A DNA stretch of 64,000 bases from Sclerodactyla briareus (taxonomy: Eukaryota > Echinodermata > Holothuroidea > Dendrochirotida > Sclerodactylidae). This document shows, piece after piece, positions 48,600 through 60,501 of this stretch. Made by a program: the position numbers and the translations under genes. The stretch's first letter is position 1. Each line of letters opens with the position of its first letter. The stretch lies in NCBI GenBank assembly GCA_026419785.1, contig JAODTK010003154.1, forward strand, positions 124,001 to 188,000. Direction: 5' to 3'. The notes below the pieces were generated by a model. The model did not search any database, was not told where the DNA came from, and saw only the letters and a list, made by a program, of their open reading frames with translations.

Positions 48600-48900
48600 T
48601 GACCTATGAAAAATCACCACTGGTGACACTTCTGCAGGTAGACAAAACGCTCTTGACTGATGACCCCTCGGTGCGCCTATTGTGCCGCCCACACTTGGCC
48701 AGTATATCCAAACTTCCTCCAAGTCGTTCTTGTCAGAAGCTCTCTTGCTTCCAGAGAGACTAATAACAACAGTAACATACTTCCATAATTTCAGTAGATT
48801 GTTCAAGCACGAACGATTTTTAGATAATTACCCAATGTCTCTAATACCTACCACTGATAATTCTGATTTTGTAGATGTTCAGTCAATTCATTTGTCGTCT
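48600..48900 (-). mobile_element. CR1/Jockey-like LINE fragment, reverse-transcriptase N-part
   Basis: On the minus strand, 48775-48835 encodes YLKNRSCLNNLLKLWKYV. It aligns with TNRSCLTNLLEFMEDV in the CR1-like LINE at 62395-62440 and with the general FR.NRSC..NLL.F...V block that precedes reverse-transcriptase motif A. Upstream an EHL-like phrase and downstream a degenerate SKRASDKN..LE segment stand where EHLE.N and S/QKAFDKVPH..LLEKL are expected. Both flanks of the motif are badly decayed, so extent is uncertain. Confidence 0.5.
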
Positions 48901-50364
48901 TGATGGAGATTCCGAGAGAAGGGTTTTTCCTTGGCCTATCCCGATCTGGAGACTTTCCCTAATCTTAGTCAGGCTCCCTAGTAAATTAACTAAGCCTGAG
49001 CCCTCTGCTTCCTTTCTATCCTCTCACATAATCGCTTTCCCGCGGCGATTTCACCACGACAGGATAGATCTCTTCACGCAACGCAGGAGGACCGTCATTT
49101 TATGCGATGTGGAGGCGCCAATAAGGAATCCTTGGCTGGAGCCATAGTGTAGTATTGATGTTTTATCTTCTGCTCCGTCCAGATCTCTCGAGCGTGATGG
49201 TAAACCTCGAGATTCCTGACAGGTTGACGACCTGTACTTGGCTTCTTGAGTGTAGTCGGGTGTAAGCTCTATGACATATCGAAGCTTCTCACTCCTTGCT
49301 GATCATACATGTCCCCATTAGCGTCCAACATTATTCTCTCTTCAGCCTCGCTGCTGCGAGCAGTTGACCGTCATATTGCTCTCATCGTTTCTTGCGATGT
49401 GATCCATCCTCCATTTGTTTTTTCTCACAGCGCCGAGTCTGCACTGGCGCATGGTACTGCTAGTTTTCGAAAAAATACCCTATTACACCCTGTGATATCA
49501 CGCTCACTAGCGACAATGTCACCGCTGCAGTGTGTGTGGAAGCGGCAGGTTTGGGTGGGAGTTATTTAGCAGGGTCAGACATGCCATTTTTACTCTTGAG
49601 CATCATTGTCCGCTCAACACTTGGGACGGATCGACGATTTAGGATAGGCGACTAATAGAAACGGCCCGCATGATGTGTATTCGCGTCCCCTCAGCCGAGT
49701 GCTATTTCCTTTCTGTTGGGTTTTTACCGAGTGTCCTTATTATCACATTCTAGACTCATAAGGCAAACCATTGTTGTGTGGGTATCCCACCCCCCACCCA
49801 GGATGTTCAATTAGTATGCGTGGGTTGTTGAATCGGCCTCAGAGAACGAATAAGGCGACCACTGGGTTAACACAGAGGACGTAGTGAAGCAGCGGGACGA
49901 TGAAAAAATATCCCTTAACCAAATTCGTTTTATTTTAGCTTGTATTTAATTCAGGGTCGACTTAACCTTCGTTTCTGCTCCCCATCTCTCTGGCACTAAT
50001 TTTTATCCGAGTAAGAAATTCTCTCGATTTTTCCTATTGCATCGGACTTAAGACTTTTTATATATCTGTTGTTTCCAATGGCAGAATAGTGTAGTGATGA
50101 TACCGGCTGAGAGGCGTTGACATGTTAGCAGAAAATAGCAACGCTCTGGCAAAACCTCAGTCCCAAGAAAACCAGTTGATCCCAAGAATTCCACACTCCC
50201 ATGATCCTTTGTGTTCTATGGCCATGTCTCTACCTCCTCCAATACACCCCTCCCGATCTCTTGGCTTGGACGTTACAGCTTATGTTCAAACACGAAGTGA
50301 GGTTTTGAACGTTTAACGTTTAGCTACTTCTGTTCTCTCAGATAAGGAATCTGTAAATAACATT
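48901..50364. other. Anonymous DNA, no gene seen
   Basis: No gene recognised. Plus-strand frames at 48875-49147 and 49309-49569 (86-90 codons) have no familiar motif, and their endings show no splice or poly(A) context I would rely on. Confidence 0.4.
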
Positions 50365-50430
50365 TTCGCCAGGGGCTATCGAACCCCCCATTGGCCGGAC
50401 CAGCGCCCTACCCTGCCATACACCAATCAG
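50365..50430 (-). tRNA. tRNA-like segment or tRNA-derived SINE head (weak)
   Basis: Read on the minus strand, the segment has ggtgtatggcagggtagggcgctgg, resembling an A-box/D-arm, and 30-40 bases later ggggggttcgatagccccc, resembling a T-arm with B-box GGTTCGA and a pairing G/C stem. There is one extra base in the B-box relative to GGTTCGANTCC, the anticodon arm is poor, and I could not close an acceptor stem. A degenerate tRNA pseudogene or SINE head fits better than a functional tRNA. Confidence 0.25.
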
Positions 50431-53400
50431 GTAGAAACGATCGGGGCACGCAGATACAGAACTCGAATATAACAATAAACAGTTATCTGAAATTTTGAAC
50501 GATGTAACCACCGAGGAGAGAATCTACTAGTATCATCATATGTGCCGGAAGTGTCTTATAGTGGCAGTCGACAGTACGTTGCTACTGTACCAACCTTTCT
50601 CATTTCGAATCATTCCGTGAAGAGTTGAGTATACATTTTATCCTATCATTGTGGGAGTACGCTAGGGGTGTGTGTTCATAGTTTTTCTTGACTTTATTGT
50701 CTTTTCACCGAGCTAGGGCGAGATTGATAATAATAATAGCAATCAAAGTCCAACAGTTGGTTACCTAACGTGTTGCTTGCTAATATGTCCGGCTTCCTCC
50801 GGTTACACAGAAAAAATATTTCCTTCTCGTTGATTTTTTCATGGCTTACCATCAGCAAGTTGCTCGCTTTATTGGCCCGATTTCTTGTCCCGTACTATCG
50901 TTAAAATAGCGGTACATTAGTGATACCCACATCTTCAGGTAGTCTCAATTCGAGGAAGTTTGTCCATCTTCTATTCATTTTCTTCTTAGAAAATGTTCCC
51001 ACGATATATCTACGCTGGTTCACCGTGTTCAAGATTATTCCAGACTTTTACCCACCGTAGAAACGTTTCCACTACGTTTCGCTGGGACAGGATGTTCTTG
51101 GAATTGGATTAACACTTAGGTGAAAATCGGCATGCACTTACATTTTACGCATCACTCTTATCGGTATTGTGATACAATGACATCGATTGTTCTCTCGAGC
51201 GCCTGACAATCTGATTAGCCTGAAAAGCGCAGCTATGGCCCCTCGTTCGTGATGGTTTAATTGATAAGATGCAATGTTTTACGTAATTTTTCAATCACCT
51301 GTGACTGTCGTTGTGCTGATTTTAATGTTTGTGGATATGTGAAGTTTCATGAACCTAACATAATTGTTGTTAACGCTCGCCCCGGTCGAAGAGAGCACTA
51401 CGTTTTGTGCCAGTGGAGAAGGGAAAATTCGGTCGTAGCCTTTCCCCACCATTCATACATTTGAATGGTCAGGTCATCGGCAAAAGTATTTGTTCTTTCC
51501 CTTTGGTCTAAGTCGAACAATATGTCGACGCATGCTGTACTAAATTCCCAACCGATGGAGCATTTGTCATTATGACCCGAAGGTGTTGGTAGAAGAAAAA
51601 ACACTGACATGTAAATTCGCGCGACGTGCGCCCAAGCCTAATTAAAATTGTCGACCCAGAAACCAGAAACGGTCATCTATGATCAATGTTCGTAAGCACC
51701 CGGCTTTACATACGAGTCCAGTTCTGTTTCGTATAGCCATTTAGTATTTCCGTCCCATTACGGTCTGAATCTCGCCGTCACAATATGATATTAGCAGTGC
51801 AGGAACCGTATCGTTCCTAATTGAATTTTGGCACAATATTTCTGCATTATGTAACGGTCCACGTCACGTGCCATCAACCGGGAGAGTAATAAATTTAGTC
51901 CTAACTCCATTAACAAGAAATACAACTGTTCTTACTCCGCAAATATGTTAATACAGGGACGCCCTAATTACTCCGCTTCCATTTGTTTCTTTATTTCATA
52001 AAGAGGCTGGGGGACCATTGACCTGGAACATATATTCTGTGTATTATGAAGCATGGGATAAGGTCACGCGGAACACATTTTTAATTGCAAACCATGCATC
52101 TGGATGCTCAAGCTCAGATACACGCGGTCCAGGCCTCACCACGCGCGACACGAGTATCATTCCATTGCTCATCCGAAGCAAATCGTTTTTATCAAATGTT
52201 CAGACCACCACCGACTGCACTACTGAGGACTGGGTAAGCTGATGGGTCAGTTGGGGTCAATTCACATGTGATAACCATACACCAGTAACTACTAGTAAAC
52301 TGGGATGAACGCCCCTGTAATTTTGTATTATGAAGTGTGTTAAGTGTATTACTTGGAGGCCTCACTGGTTAACAGTGGTGAACTTTTGCTTGTACATTCT
52401 ATAATAGGGCTCATGTTATCGTCTCCGGTGTTTGGCCATAAAGCTAGGAGGCCTCAATAACCATTCAGTGAAACTGACTTGGTAATAATTTCTAACAAAT
52501 TTGGTGTATCTAATATTACAGTTTGACCAGTTTCCCGTTCCTAACATAGCCACTAGCTACGAAACGACGCACGACAGAGTTATAATATAATTGATATCGG
52601 CTGGTTCAGAATTCCTAACGCGTCATGGATCAAATTGGTATCCCGGTTTTTTATAACTGGCTGCGAAAGTTGTTACCGTATTTATTATACTTGAGCAACT
52701 GAATAGAGATATTTCCAACATTGCCCTGATTTACTGGATTATTTGATGATTGCTCAATATTACTGCAACAAATCCTTAAAACGTTTCTCAAATTGTTTTA
52801 TAAAACTTCAGGGGCAAAACCCCACAACTTGATAAAATACCGGAAGTTTTACCAGAATGGGTGAGGCCGAACCTCTCGAATAGCAGCTGCGACGGTCAGG
52901 CTTGAGCAGCAACACGCACTACTTCACGGTTTCGAAAAAATTCGATGCCCTGAATTGGAATGGAATGTAGGACAAGAATTCTTTCATTTTAGCTATGTTT
53001 TGCTCGGAAATTCACTATTAGCTTAGAACTATCTGTAAGGGTGATTTCTGGTAAGGGGGGTGTGGAGGCCTTAATTCTAGAACGAAAAAAACTGTTCGAT
53101 GCGACGATAATTTTTAATGTTTTTTTTTTTCAGAGATTCGTAACCGGCGTTGATCTAAATAAATAGGGCATTTCAAATGAACCTGCGGACTCTTACAGGG
53201 GTCATCTAAAGTTCTCGTTATCGGTGCGTAGTCATCAGAAAACCTTAATAATAGTAATACCTAATAATATAATTTTATCTCATGCCTTAATGATTTTCAT
53301 TATTTGACGCAGGTAAGGATAGTATAGGGAGTGAGGAGACCTGTGTTAAATAAGAAAGGACAAATAAATTATTGTGTACTAGTCTATACCGTGAAAGGAG

Positions 53401-54240
53401 GAACATGCCAAACTGCAAAACATGCCACCTTTCTTGAAATCTGAATAGGAATATCCGTTGTTCCATTCGTTTTGTCGAATTTGAATCGCGTAAACGTCAT
53501 CTATGAGCGTCCTCCAAATGCAAAATAGTTTCGTATTTGCCTGATACAGAAACGAAAATCGTTCACGGGGAAAAAGGAAATTTTTCTTGTCTGCGAAAGC
53601 ATTTTGCAAAGAAATTACGCTCCAGGCGTTGATGAACGGACTCATGCGGTGGAATGAGCATATGCGATTTGGGGGAACAAGATTGCAAACATTGACCAAA
53701 CAGATATGATCTATTATATAACGTTTGTAACAACGGGTATTATGTAAAGTTTCATATAAACGTTTTGCGTTCACTAACCGTCCGCGGTCTCCGTAACCCC
53801 GCGTCACCTGGAAATGTCGATATGCACAATGTCACGCAACGACCTGGGATATCGCGCGATAAAGAGAGGCCAGCCCCGAGTAATTACTGCGATGAAATTA
53901 AAAAACCCCCCCCCCCCCCCCGAGGAGTTCGTGCCCATGTGGATATGAATATAGTCGCCAGGAGATTAATCTGTTCATTCATGTAGCGGTTTACAACGTT
54001 AGAAATGGAAACGGCATCCCTCCATTATATCACATATATTTCCTTAATGGTCCCTGCCGAAGCGTAGGAAAAAAAATGTTCCTCCTGTTCGAAATTAAGT
54101 AAACAACAACAATACGCGGCTGTTGGACTTGACCTCTCAGTTTTGTGTGAAACAGAAAGAACATAACAATATGCGTCGGTTATAAATTATAGGCGCATTG
54201 TCGAAATGTGAGTGAACAATACTCTTCACTCTAAAACCCC
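50431..54240. other. Nearly four kilobases of anonymous DNA
   Basis: No gene recognised. A C run of about 17 bases lies at 53907-53921. The longest frame, 142 codons on the minus strand (53379-53807), shows no domain, signal or repeat I know. About 75 bases near 52325 weakly match 16248. Confidence 0.4.
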
Positions 54241-54244
54241 AAGT

Positions 54245-54510
54245 AGTAGTAGTAGGGGGTTGAGTCTCGTCTCTTATCCGACATGCTCACTGATCAACAT
54301 CCGCCACGTATCACGATCTTGCGCCAGGTTTCATTGCTCCTAGAAACTGTTAATGTTGTGTCCTTGAATTGCAGTTTTATTTTTTTTTTCCGAGCGAATA
54401 GTCACAGGTCTCCCACTGGCTTAGTAGTAATGTCTCAATGCTCCTCAAGCGATTTTCGCTGGAGCTTCTTCTGGAGTCTCGGCAACGTGACCAACAATCT
54501 CAAAACGTCT
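54245..54510 (-). mobile_element. LINE 3' end with (CTA)n tail, copy 1
   Basis: Read on the minus strand, this codes GHVAETPEEAPAKIA then ASGRPVTI and, near the end, NLAQDRDTWRMLISEHVG followed by a stop and a (CTA)n tail (agtagtagtagta at 54243 on plus). The order GHVAR.P..APA, GRP and A.DR..WR is the C-terminus of many LINE reverse-transcriptase ORFs. It is homologous to 60559-60800 in opposite orientation and begins further upstream in the coding sequence. I found no clear target-site duplication. Confidence 0.75.
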
Positions 54511-55559
54511 ATGCGCTACTAACTACGAAGACCAAGGATTTGATTGTTCACATCATAGAGTTCGTGGTTGGTATCGCAATTGTTATGGTCCTTGATGTTG
54601 CGAACATTGCGGAGTAGTCTTCTTTGAAAGTGTCAAATTTGTGATCAAGTTCCTTCATTGTGCCCCACCGTTCACAATTAATACAGAAAAGACTCTGTAT
54701 AAGGGCATCGAAATCCGGAGTTTGATGTTTGACCCTACTCGTCTGCTCTTGAAAAGTGTTGATAGAGGTTGTTGAAAGCATTGTTGTGGTTATAACATTC
54801 GTCTGTTATGTCTTCTTTCCGGTTCCTCACAAACTTCCTCATTTACATTTCTTCCACTTTCATTTTGCATTGCTTGTGATTGAGAATTTCTCATTTTTCG
54901 TGCTGTTTATTTTTAGCTTTCTTCTTGTCAGTCTCAGTCACTCGCCTTCGATGTCTGTTATATTTTCTCCAGTCGAATGCCCAAGAATATCATCAGCGTA
55001 AATTGTTGGTCCCCGGTGAAAAAGTTGTCGGTATTACTATTTGCGGTGTAGTCATGATCAACTAACTGAGATGGTTAGATAACTGCATCAATGTCATGTT
55101 CATCACCGATTTCAAAGAGTTTGCCAGGTATGTTAAAAAATATTCACGCTCGCACTGTCCCCTGGGGGACCCGATGTTCGTGCTGGGGAAAGGATTTCCT
55201 AGTTTGCCGTCTAATTTGACCGTGTATGGACATTGTTCAGTAATAGTGAAATGAGATAGAGTTCGCGTCGCTCTCGAGGATCTGTTGCAAATCATTTATT
55301 AGTGTGCCTCTTTGAATGGTATCGAACACCTTGCTCATGCAAAACAATAGAAGGTTGATGTTATATTTCTATTGAAGTTACGACGGCTTTTTCAGCTAAA
55401 ATTTTAAAGCGACACGAAGCAGCTCTGAGTGCATTCTAACATGAAGGTATAGGATGTTGTTGGGTTGACGGAGTATAGTTCATCAATTAGCGGGAGATTC
55501 TCCTTGTAGTACAAATTGCGAGGATTTCCTCAGGGTTTTCCTAAAACCCCAAGCTATCC
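54511..55559. other. Anonymous DNA, no gene seen
   Basis: No gene recognised. Overlapping short frames on both strands at 54548-55295 are unfamiliar. Confidence 0.4.
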
Positions 55560-55700
55560 GTTTTGCATCCATCACCAGTCAGATACACAACAATCGAATA
55601 TTTGCTCGATTTGCTGCGTCCTAAGTAAACACGCAGTACTTTTTAACGCAATGCCCAGTTGCGTGGTGCCTTTGAGTGTGGTGTTACACCAAGCCGCCGA
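55560..55700. repeat. Dispersed repeat family D, 5' fragment
   Basis: This matches the start of the family: cagatacacaacaatcgaat, gatttgctgcgtcctaagtaaac, cgcagtactttttaacgcaatg and gttgcgtg..gcctttg. It also preserves the unoccupied form of the site into which the LINE end at 60559-60800 inserted. Similarity is lost near 55700, before family E starts at 55786. Confidence 0.6.
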
Positions 55701-55785
55701 CATGCTGTACTGAAGCTCCTATAAGAACCCAAAGTCAATGTGGAACCGTGTTGCTAAGCTGAGACAGCGCCCTTACTTATAAGTA

Positions 55786-56283
55786 GTGTTATAGTGACAT
55801 GTGATTTGGGCAACATAATTCGCATTTCGTCCGAAGATTATAATATGTTCCGTTTGAAAGCCTCCTCTAATTCGAACTCCACAATAATAAGCTCTAGTTC
55901 ACTCCGTAATGTTATACTGTACGTCTAGATGGTGTTAAGTCAGACGCAATCGATTTTATTCCTGAATTAATTATGTTGTTTTTGTGCTTCCGTAACAGAT
56001 CGTCTGACTTTCCCGCGTTTTTTGGAACAGGGCAACACTCACTGAAGATGTTTGCAGATCTCGCAGCTATAATAACATCTTTCCAATGCAGCATCAAAGG
56101 TATTTTCGGGGGTCTATGGTCGAAGGAATTCGCAGTTAGAGAGTAAACAAACGAATGTATTTCACGATGTTACACACCATAAGGCGCCTCCTCACTTTCA
56201 GTTTGTGTTCTCGACGAAACTTTGAACAGGGCACACAATACGCGGCTCTAAATGGCCTCTCCAGTTAATATAATAGCTCCATG
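55786..56283. repeat. Dispersed repeat family E, copy 2
   Basis: Partner of 27138-27610. Its last 45 bases (gcctctccagttaatataatagctccatg) also occur in reverse complement near 59805-59845, outside the right arm of the inverted repeat, so the inverted repeat extends into this family. Confidence 0.7.
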
Positions 56284-56334
56284 ATTTACACACGCGGCTC
56301 CAGCTCTCTGTATACGCGCGCTTCAGTGGGCGAA

Positions 56335-56938
56335 ACATAGAGTATAATATAACTGCTAGAGTATGGCGCGAGGAGAATAAAGGGAATATATTATCAGGAA
56401 GAATATATATTATCTATTGGTAAATTATATTCCAAATCAAGAAATATTTTCTGATTGTGGAAATATTTCTTCACAATCCCCTCAAAAAATATTTCGGAAG
56501 CACAAAATAGGTTCGATGGAAAAAATGCTCGTAAGAGAAAGAAGTTTTCCGATAAAAAAAATATATGTAGATATATTTCATTTACAACAGTAATTGTTTG
56601 CAACAAACTATACGTTAGCAACGAAAATTTGTTTGCTTAAAATATATGTATCCTAGAAAAAAATTATGCTGGCAAAGTTATTTATGTTTCCAGTGGAATA
56701 TATGTGCAAGAAAATTGATTATATGTTCTTACCAAAAAGTGTTGTTTGTAACCAAAAATATATTCCATTGCCGATATTGGTCCATGACAAGAAATTTTTC
56801 CGAACTCGAATATTGTAGATACTAGAAAAAATGTAAAAACCAAAAAATATATTTGGCTACAATTATTTGTTGGCAACAGAAAAATACATTTGCTGTCAAG
56901 AATATGTTTGCAACGACAAAATATATATTATCAACGTT
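56335..56938. repeat. Large inverted repeat, left arm
   Basis: This arm pairs with 58724-59598. The outermost matched string is acatagagtataatataac (56335) with its reverse complement at 59580-59598. Then ctagagtatggcgcgagg (56355) pairs with 59202-59219, followed by ttatcaggaagaatata, ttcggaagcacaaaat, gtagatatatttcattt and, at the inner end, caaaatatatattatcaacg. The arm is very AT-rich and contains internal gcaaca-aaaatatatt micro-repeats. A foldback or TIR element of ~3.3 kb with a 1.8-kb interior is the simplest reading. Confidence 0.82.
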
Positions 56939-57905
56939 GCCTCATGGACAGCTCGTTGCTTCTAATCGTCAGGGTACCGTGAGCCGTGTAAATGCACGTG
57001 AATCCACTGTACTATACTGTATTTAGCACCGGATGCCATTCCGTAGACCCTGCGAACCGCGGCTTTTCCACTTTTCGTACTATATGGACACCGATTTCAA
57101 GGGCTGATATGGGAAGAGAACTGATATGAGGACTAAGCAATACTCCAACGGGACTATTTTTCTATGTGGTTTATCATATGATGATGCATGCTTGGTTGAA
57201 ATCGAAGCAGATTCCAGAAATGACGAATGAAAAGCAACGCAAGTGATTCCATTCCTTGGAGTTGTCATCGTAAATTGTGGAAGTTGGAACACCGATGACC
57301 GAGGCATGCTCGCGTAATTTTTTGCTCAGGATATGAGGGCCAGGGACTATAGAAGTCAATGTTAGGCGATATTACTGAAACTTGATATTTCTGACATTAT
57401 TTACTATTTACACCATCACCATGCGTTCAACGGCAACCTAGAACTGCGGCAACGGCGCAAGAACTTTAAGCAACATTACTCAGTCCTACCCTTTATTTCG
57501 AAGCACATGTGCAAATTCATGGACATCCAGTTTGGCCTTCACCTTCCTCAGAAAAAATACCCTGCAGGCCCAGCATCTCGGCGAGTTTTTTGGTACAGCG
57601 TGTGCATGCTGAAGTGTTACAAATCCACTACACAGGACTAACTTACTACTAATTTTTACGTCGGTTCGATTAATTAAGTTCTCGGATAATAATGCGCGCA
57701 GTACGCAATCAGTTGGCGAGGCTGTCCAACTTGATTGAGTCGGCCATTAGAACAGGAGGATTGCAAACCTTGTCCGCACCGGCACCTAGCCGAATGCTCC
57801 CCCTCGACTGTTACCGTTACTAATACTAGGCCGAGTGGGATTCAGCAGGAGCTGGCATCCCTGTGCCGGCCGTCGAGAGAGCGGGGAATTCGGGGGAGGG
57901 AATAG

Positions 57906-58515
57906 CAGGGACGGATCCAGGATTTTAAAAGGGGGGGTCCAACTTGGCTCCGGCGGAAAATGGCAGTCCATATTGTTTCACCTCACCCTACCCACACGAC
58001 GTCCGTTGATACATTTTCATCAGTTCTATCGAGATTGTCTTCTTTGTTGCCCGATTTTGGGCGGGGGGATCCATCCTGAGTGACCGATCGAAAACATCCG
58101 AACACCCACCCCCTGTTTTTGCGCATACCCTCACATGCTCCATGATGGGAAAGGAGGGGGGGGGCTCCCGATGGAGTGCATACATAGCGTCTATCAGGTG
58201 GGCGGGGGGGGCGTCCCCCCCACGGTTGAGATGGATGCTAGTGCATTTCGTCCCCCAATTTTGACCAAGCTGCTATTCCGCCCATACTGTAATTCGACAT
58301 ATCGTATGTCGTGGGTCATGTACATCTTAAAGGGCGTGTCCTATGTAAAGGGTACATTCAACACAGAATATGACATCACATAGGCGGGGAAGCGTGTTGT
58401 GTGGGTGGGGGGTCAGACTCCTCAAAAGCGTCTGGATCTACATTATTCATAGAATTCATTAGTATTTTCGCACGCCTGAACCCCCCCCCCCCCCTCCCCT
58501 CTGTATCCGCCACTG
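57906..58515. mobile_element. Short TIR element inside the inverted-repeat loop
   Basis: The left end is cagggacggatccagg followed by a G run; the right end, read on the other strand, is cagtggcggatacaga followed by a G run (13 of 16 bases match). The 610-base interior carries further G/C runs and no coding frame I recognise. No convincing target-site duplication flanks it (gggaatag and atatgcac), so superfamily is left open; the termini resemble those at 12354 and 24441 only in the CAGnGnCGG start. Confidence 0.55.
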
Positions 58516-58723
58516 ATATGCACGACTATTTGTCACTCCAGGGATCTGAGTCCCAGTTCAGGCCAGCTACGTCAAGGCCTAATATTATTAGATGTCGCAC
58601 ACAACACTTCAAGTTCAAGTTGAAGGTTTCTGCGGTAGTTTCGCGTAAGCGTGGTGCAAGGCAGCATGGCGTGCTGCTATGCCAGTGGAAACGATGAATC
58701 ACGGAAACGACTGATCTAAGACT

Positions 58724-59598
58724 ACGTTGATAATATATATTTTTTCGTTGATAATATAATTATGGTAGAGCAAACAAATTCCCGTTGCCAACATTACTTT
58801 TTGCAAACATATTAGGTTTGCAAAGACTACGTTAATAATATTTTTTTTACGTTGATAATATAGTCATGAAGAGCAAATAAATTTCATTGCAAAAATATAT
58901 TTTGTTGCAAACATATTATTGATGCAAACAATTATTTGTTGCAAATGAAATATATCTACATATATTTTATCAGTGGGAAACCTTTTTTTTAATGAATAAT
59001 TTCTCCATCGAAACATATTTTGTGCTTCTGAAATATTTTTTTGAGAGGAACAGTATTTTTCATTGTGACACTCTTTGTAAACAATCGAAATATATCTATT
59101 CACAAATGAATATTTCTTGAAATAGAGATGAAATTTCTCCCATCGCATATATTTCAACAATAGATAATATCTATTTCTTCCTGATAATGGCATGCCCTTT
59201 TTCCTCGCGCCATACTAGAGTGCGCACTTATTTTAGACGCGCATTATCGCATGGAGGCCTAAGCTATGTACAAATTTGCATTGCCGCCAGTACCGGGGTC
59301 CGGGCAAAATTGACATTTGCCCGGAGCTGGTTGCGTCCGCGTGAGAACGCGTTGTTTAACGCGCCATATCATGTACAAAATCCCTATGCTTGGCCCGACG
59401 CAGAACACTACTTTTTAGGCCGCGCACGCACCAATCTCCCCATGAAATCACATTTTCCCGTAGTCCTGACGAGATGGGATACTCGCGTGTTTTTCCTACC
59501 GAAGGCGCGTTCCAAGATTGCTCGGAGCGAGCTATTTGCGCGTGTGCCTGATGATGCGAAATCATAGAGCATAATTAGCGTTATATTATACTCTATGT
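58724..59598. repeat. Large inverted repeat, right arm
   Basis: Reverse-complement partner of 56335-56938. The arm is continuous from acgttgataatatatat (58724) to cctcgcgccatactagag (59202-59219). It is then interrupted by about 360 bases with no left-arm counterpart (59221-59579) before the outermost 19-base match at 59580. That extra DNA is GC-richer, contains the hairpin at 59299-59325, and is either an insertion here or a deletion from the left arm. Confidence 0.8.
59299..59325. other. Perfect 10-bp hairpin
   Basis: The sequence tccgggcaaa, a 7-base loop attgaca, then tttgcccgga forms a perfect 10-bp stem. There is no T run after it, and nothing shows that it is transcribed. It lies in the unpaired extra segment of the right arm. 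Confidence 0.7.
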
Positions 59599-60154
59599 GC
59601 GGAATTCTGTACAAAAACCGGCGGAATTGATGGTGGTTTCATACGCGCGATACGCGCGCGTCCATGCCGGCCAGTTACCTACGAAGTTTGTAATATATGT
59701 TTGTGTGTGGTGTAAGGCTCTTCTTGACGAGCGCGTGCCGAACGTCCGCCCTCTAGTTCCTAATATTCTCTATGGGGCGAAACGGACCTGTTGCTGTAAC
59801 CATGGAGCCTATTATATTAACAGGAGAGGCAACGCGTGTAATATATTGAAGCATTTGAGAATGTCCCCTGGACTCGGAACTGACCCGATCACCTCATGTG
59901 GCGTTTAAAGTTTTTGAGCCACTACGGTTGGTGCTACTCTACCAGGACACATTGAGGCAGAATTTCCCGGTGGACACGAACTGAGACTCGGCTTACATTT
60001 TCGTGCGTTAAATGGTTTGATCAACTACGTCTGTGTGGTTACTCTTTCAGAACATTTTCAGGTAGCGCGCGTCTGAAGAGAATGCAAACCGCGCGTACTG
60101 CTTTTTTGCACACCAACGTCGCTCGCAAGGCCGTAGCGTTGATTGGCCGGCCTC

Positions 60155-60500
60155 AGCTGGTAACTCGTTGCATTCGTGAACGTCATGTTTCCCACGCGAA
60201 GAAACCCTTCGGTTCGGCACGCGTGGTTTTTGTTACGCACAGCACGCAATGTAATTTACTTCAATCGACTAACGCAATAGTTTACCCAGCTCTTATTACT
60301 GTTTTGAGATACGAAGATATAGTCTTATAAAAAGATATAAATATCTCTAATCGCTTGGGTAATTCTCAATTTACGGGTTGTAGAATCGGAATAAACTACA
60401 GCCATGTCGGCTTTTACTAGTTTATAAGCAGTCTCGACTCTGAATTTAACTTGATAATGAACTCGGCTGCGCCTAGTCCGTTATTCACATTCAGCTAGGG
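60155..60500. repeat. Dispersed repeat family D, truncated copy
   Basis: Starts within the family at a ctcgttgcattcgtgaacgtcatg-like segment. It continues through caatgtaatttacttcaatcga, agatacgaagatatag, gggttgtagaatcggaata, cagtctcgactctgaa and ccgttattcacattc. The last ~60 bases of the family (to cccagttgcag) are missing, and the next copy begins at once, giving a head-to-tail pair. Confidence 0.7.
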
Positions 60501-60501
60501 G

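Noticed and set aside
53379..53807. 142-codon minus-strand open frame in non-repeat DNA
   Set aside because: No motif, signal peptide, domain or composition bias that I recognise. A frame of this length is not surprising by chance in 64 kb on six frames.
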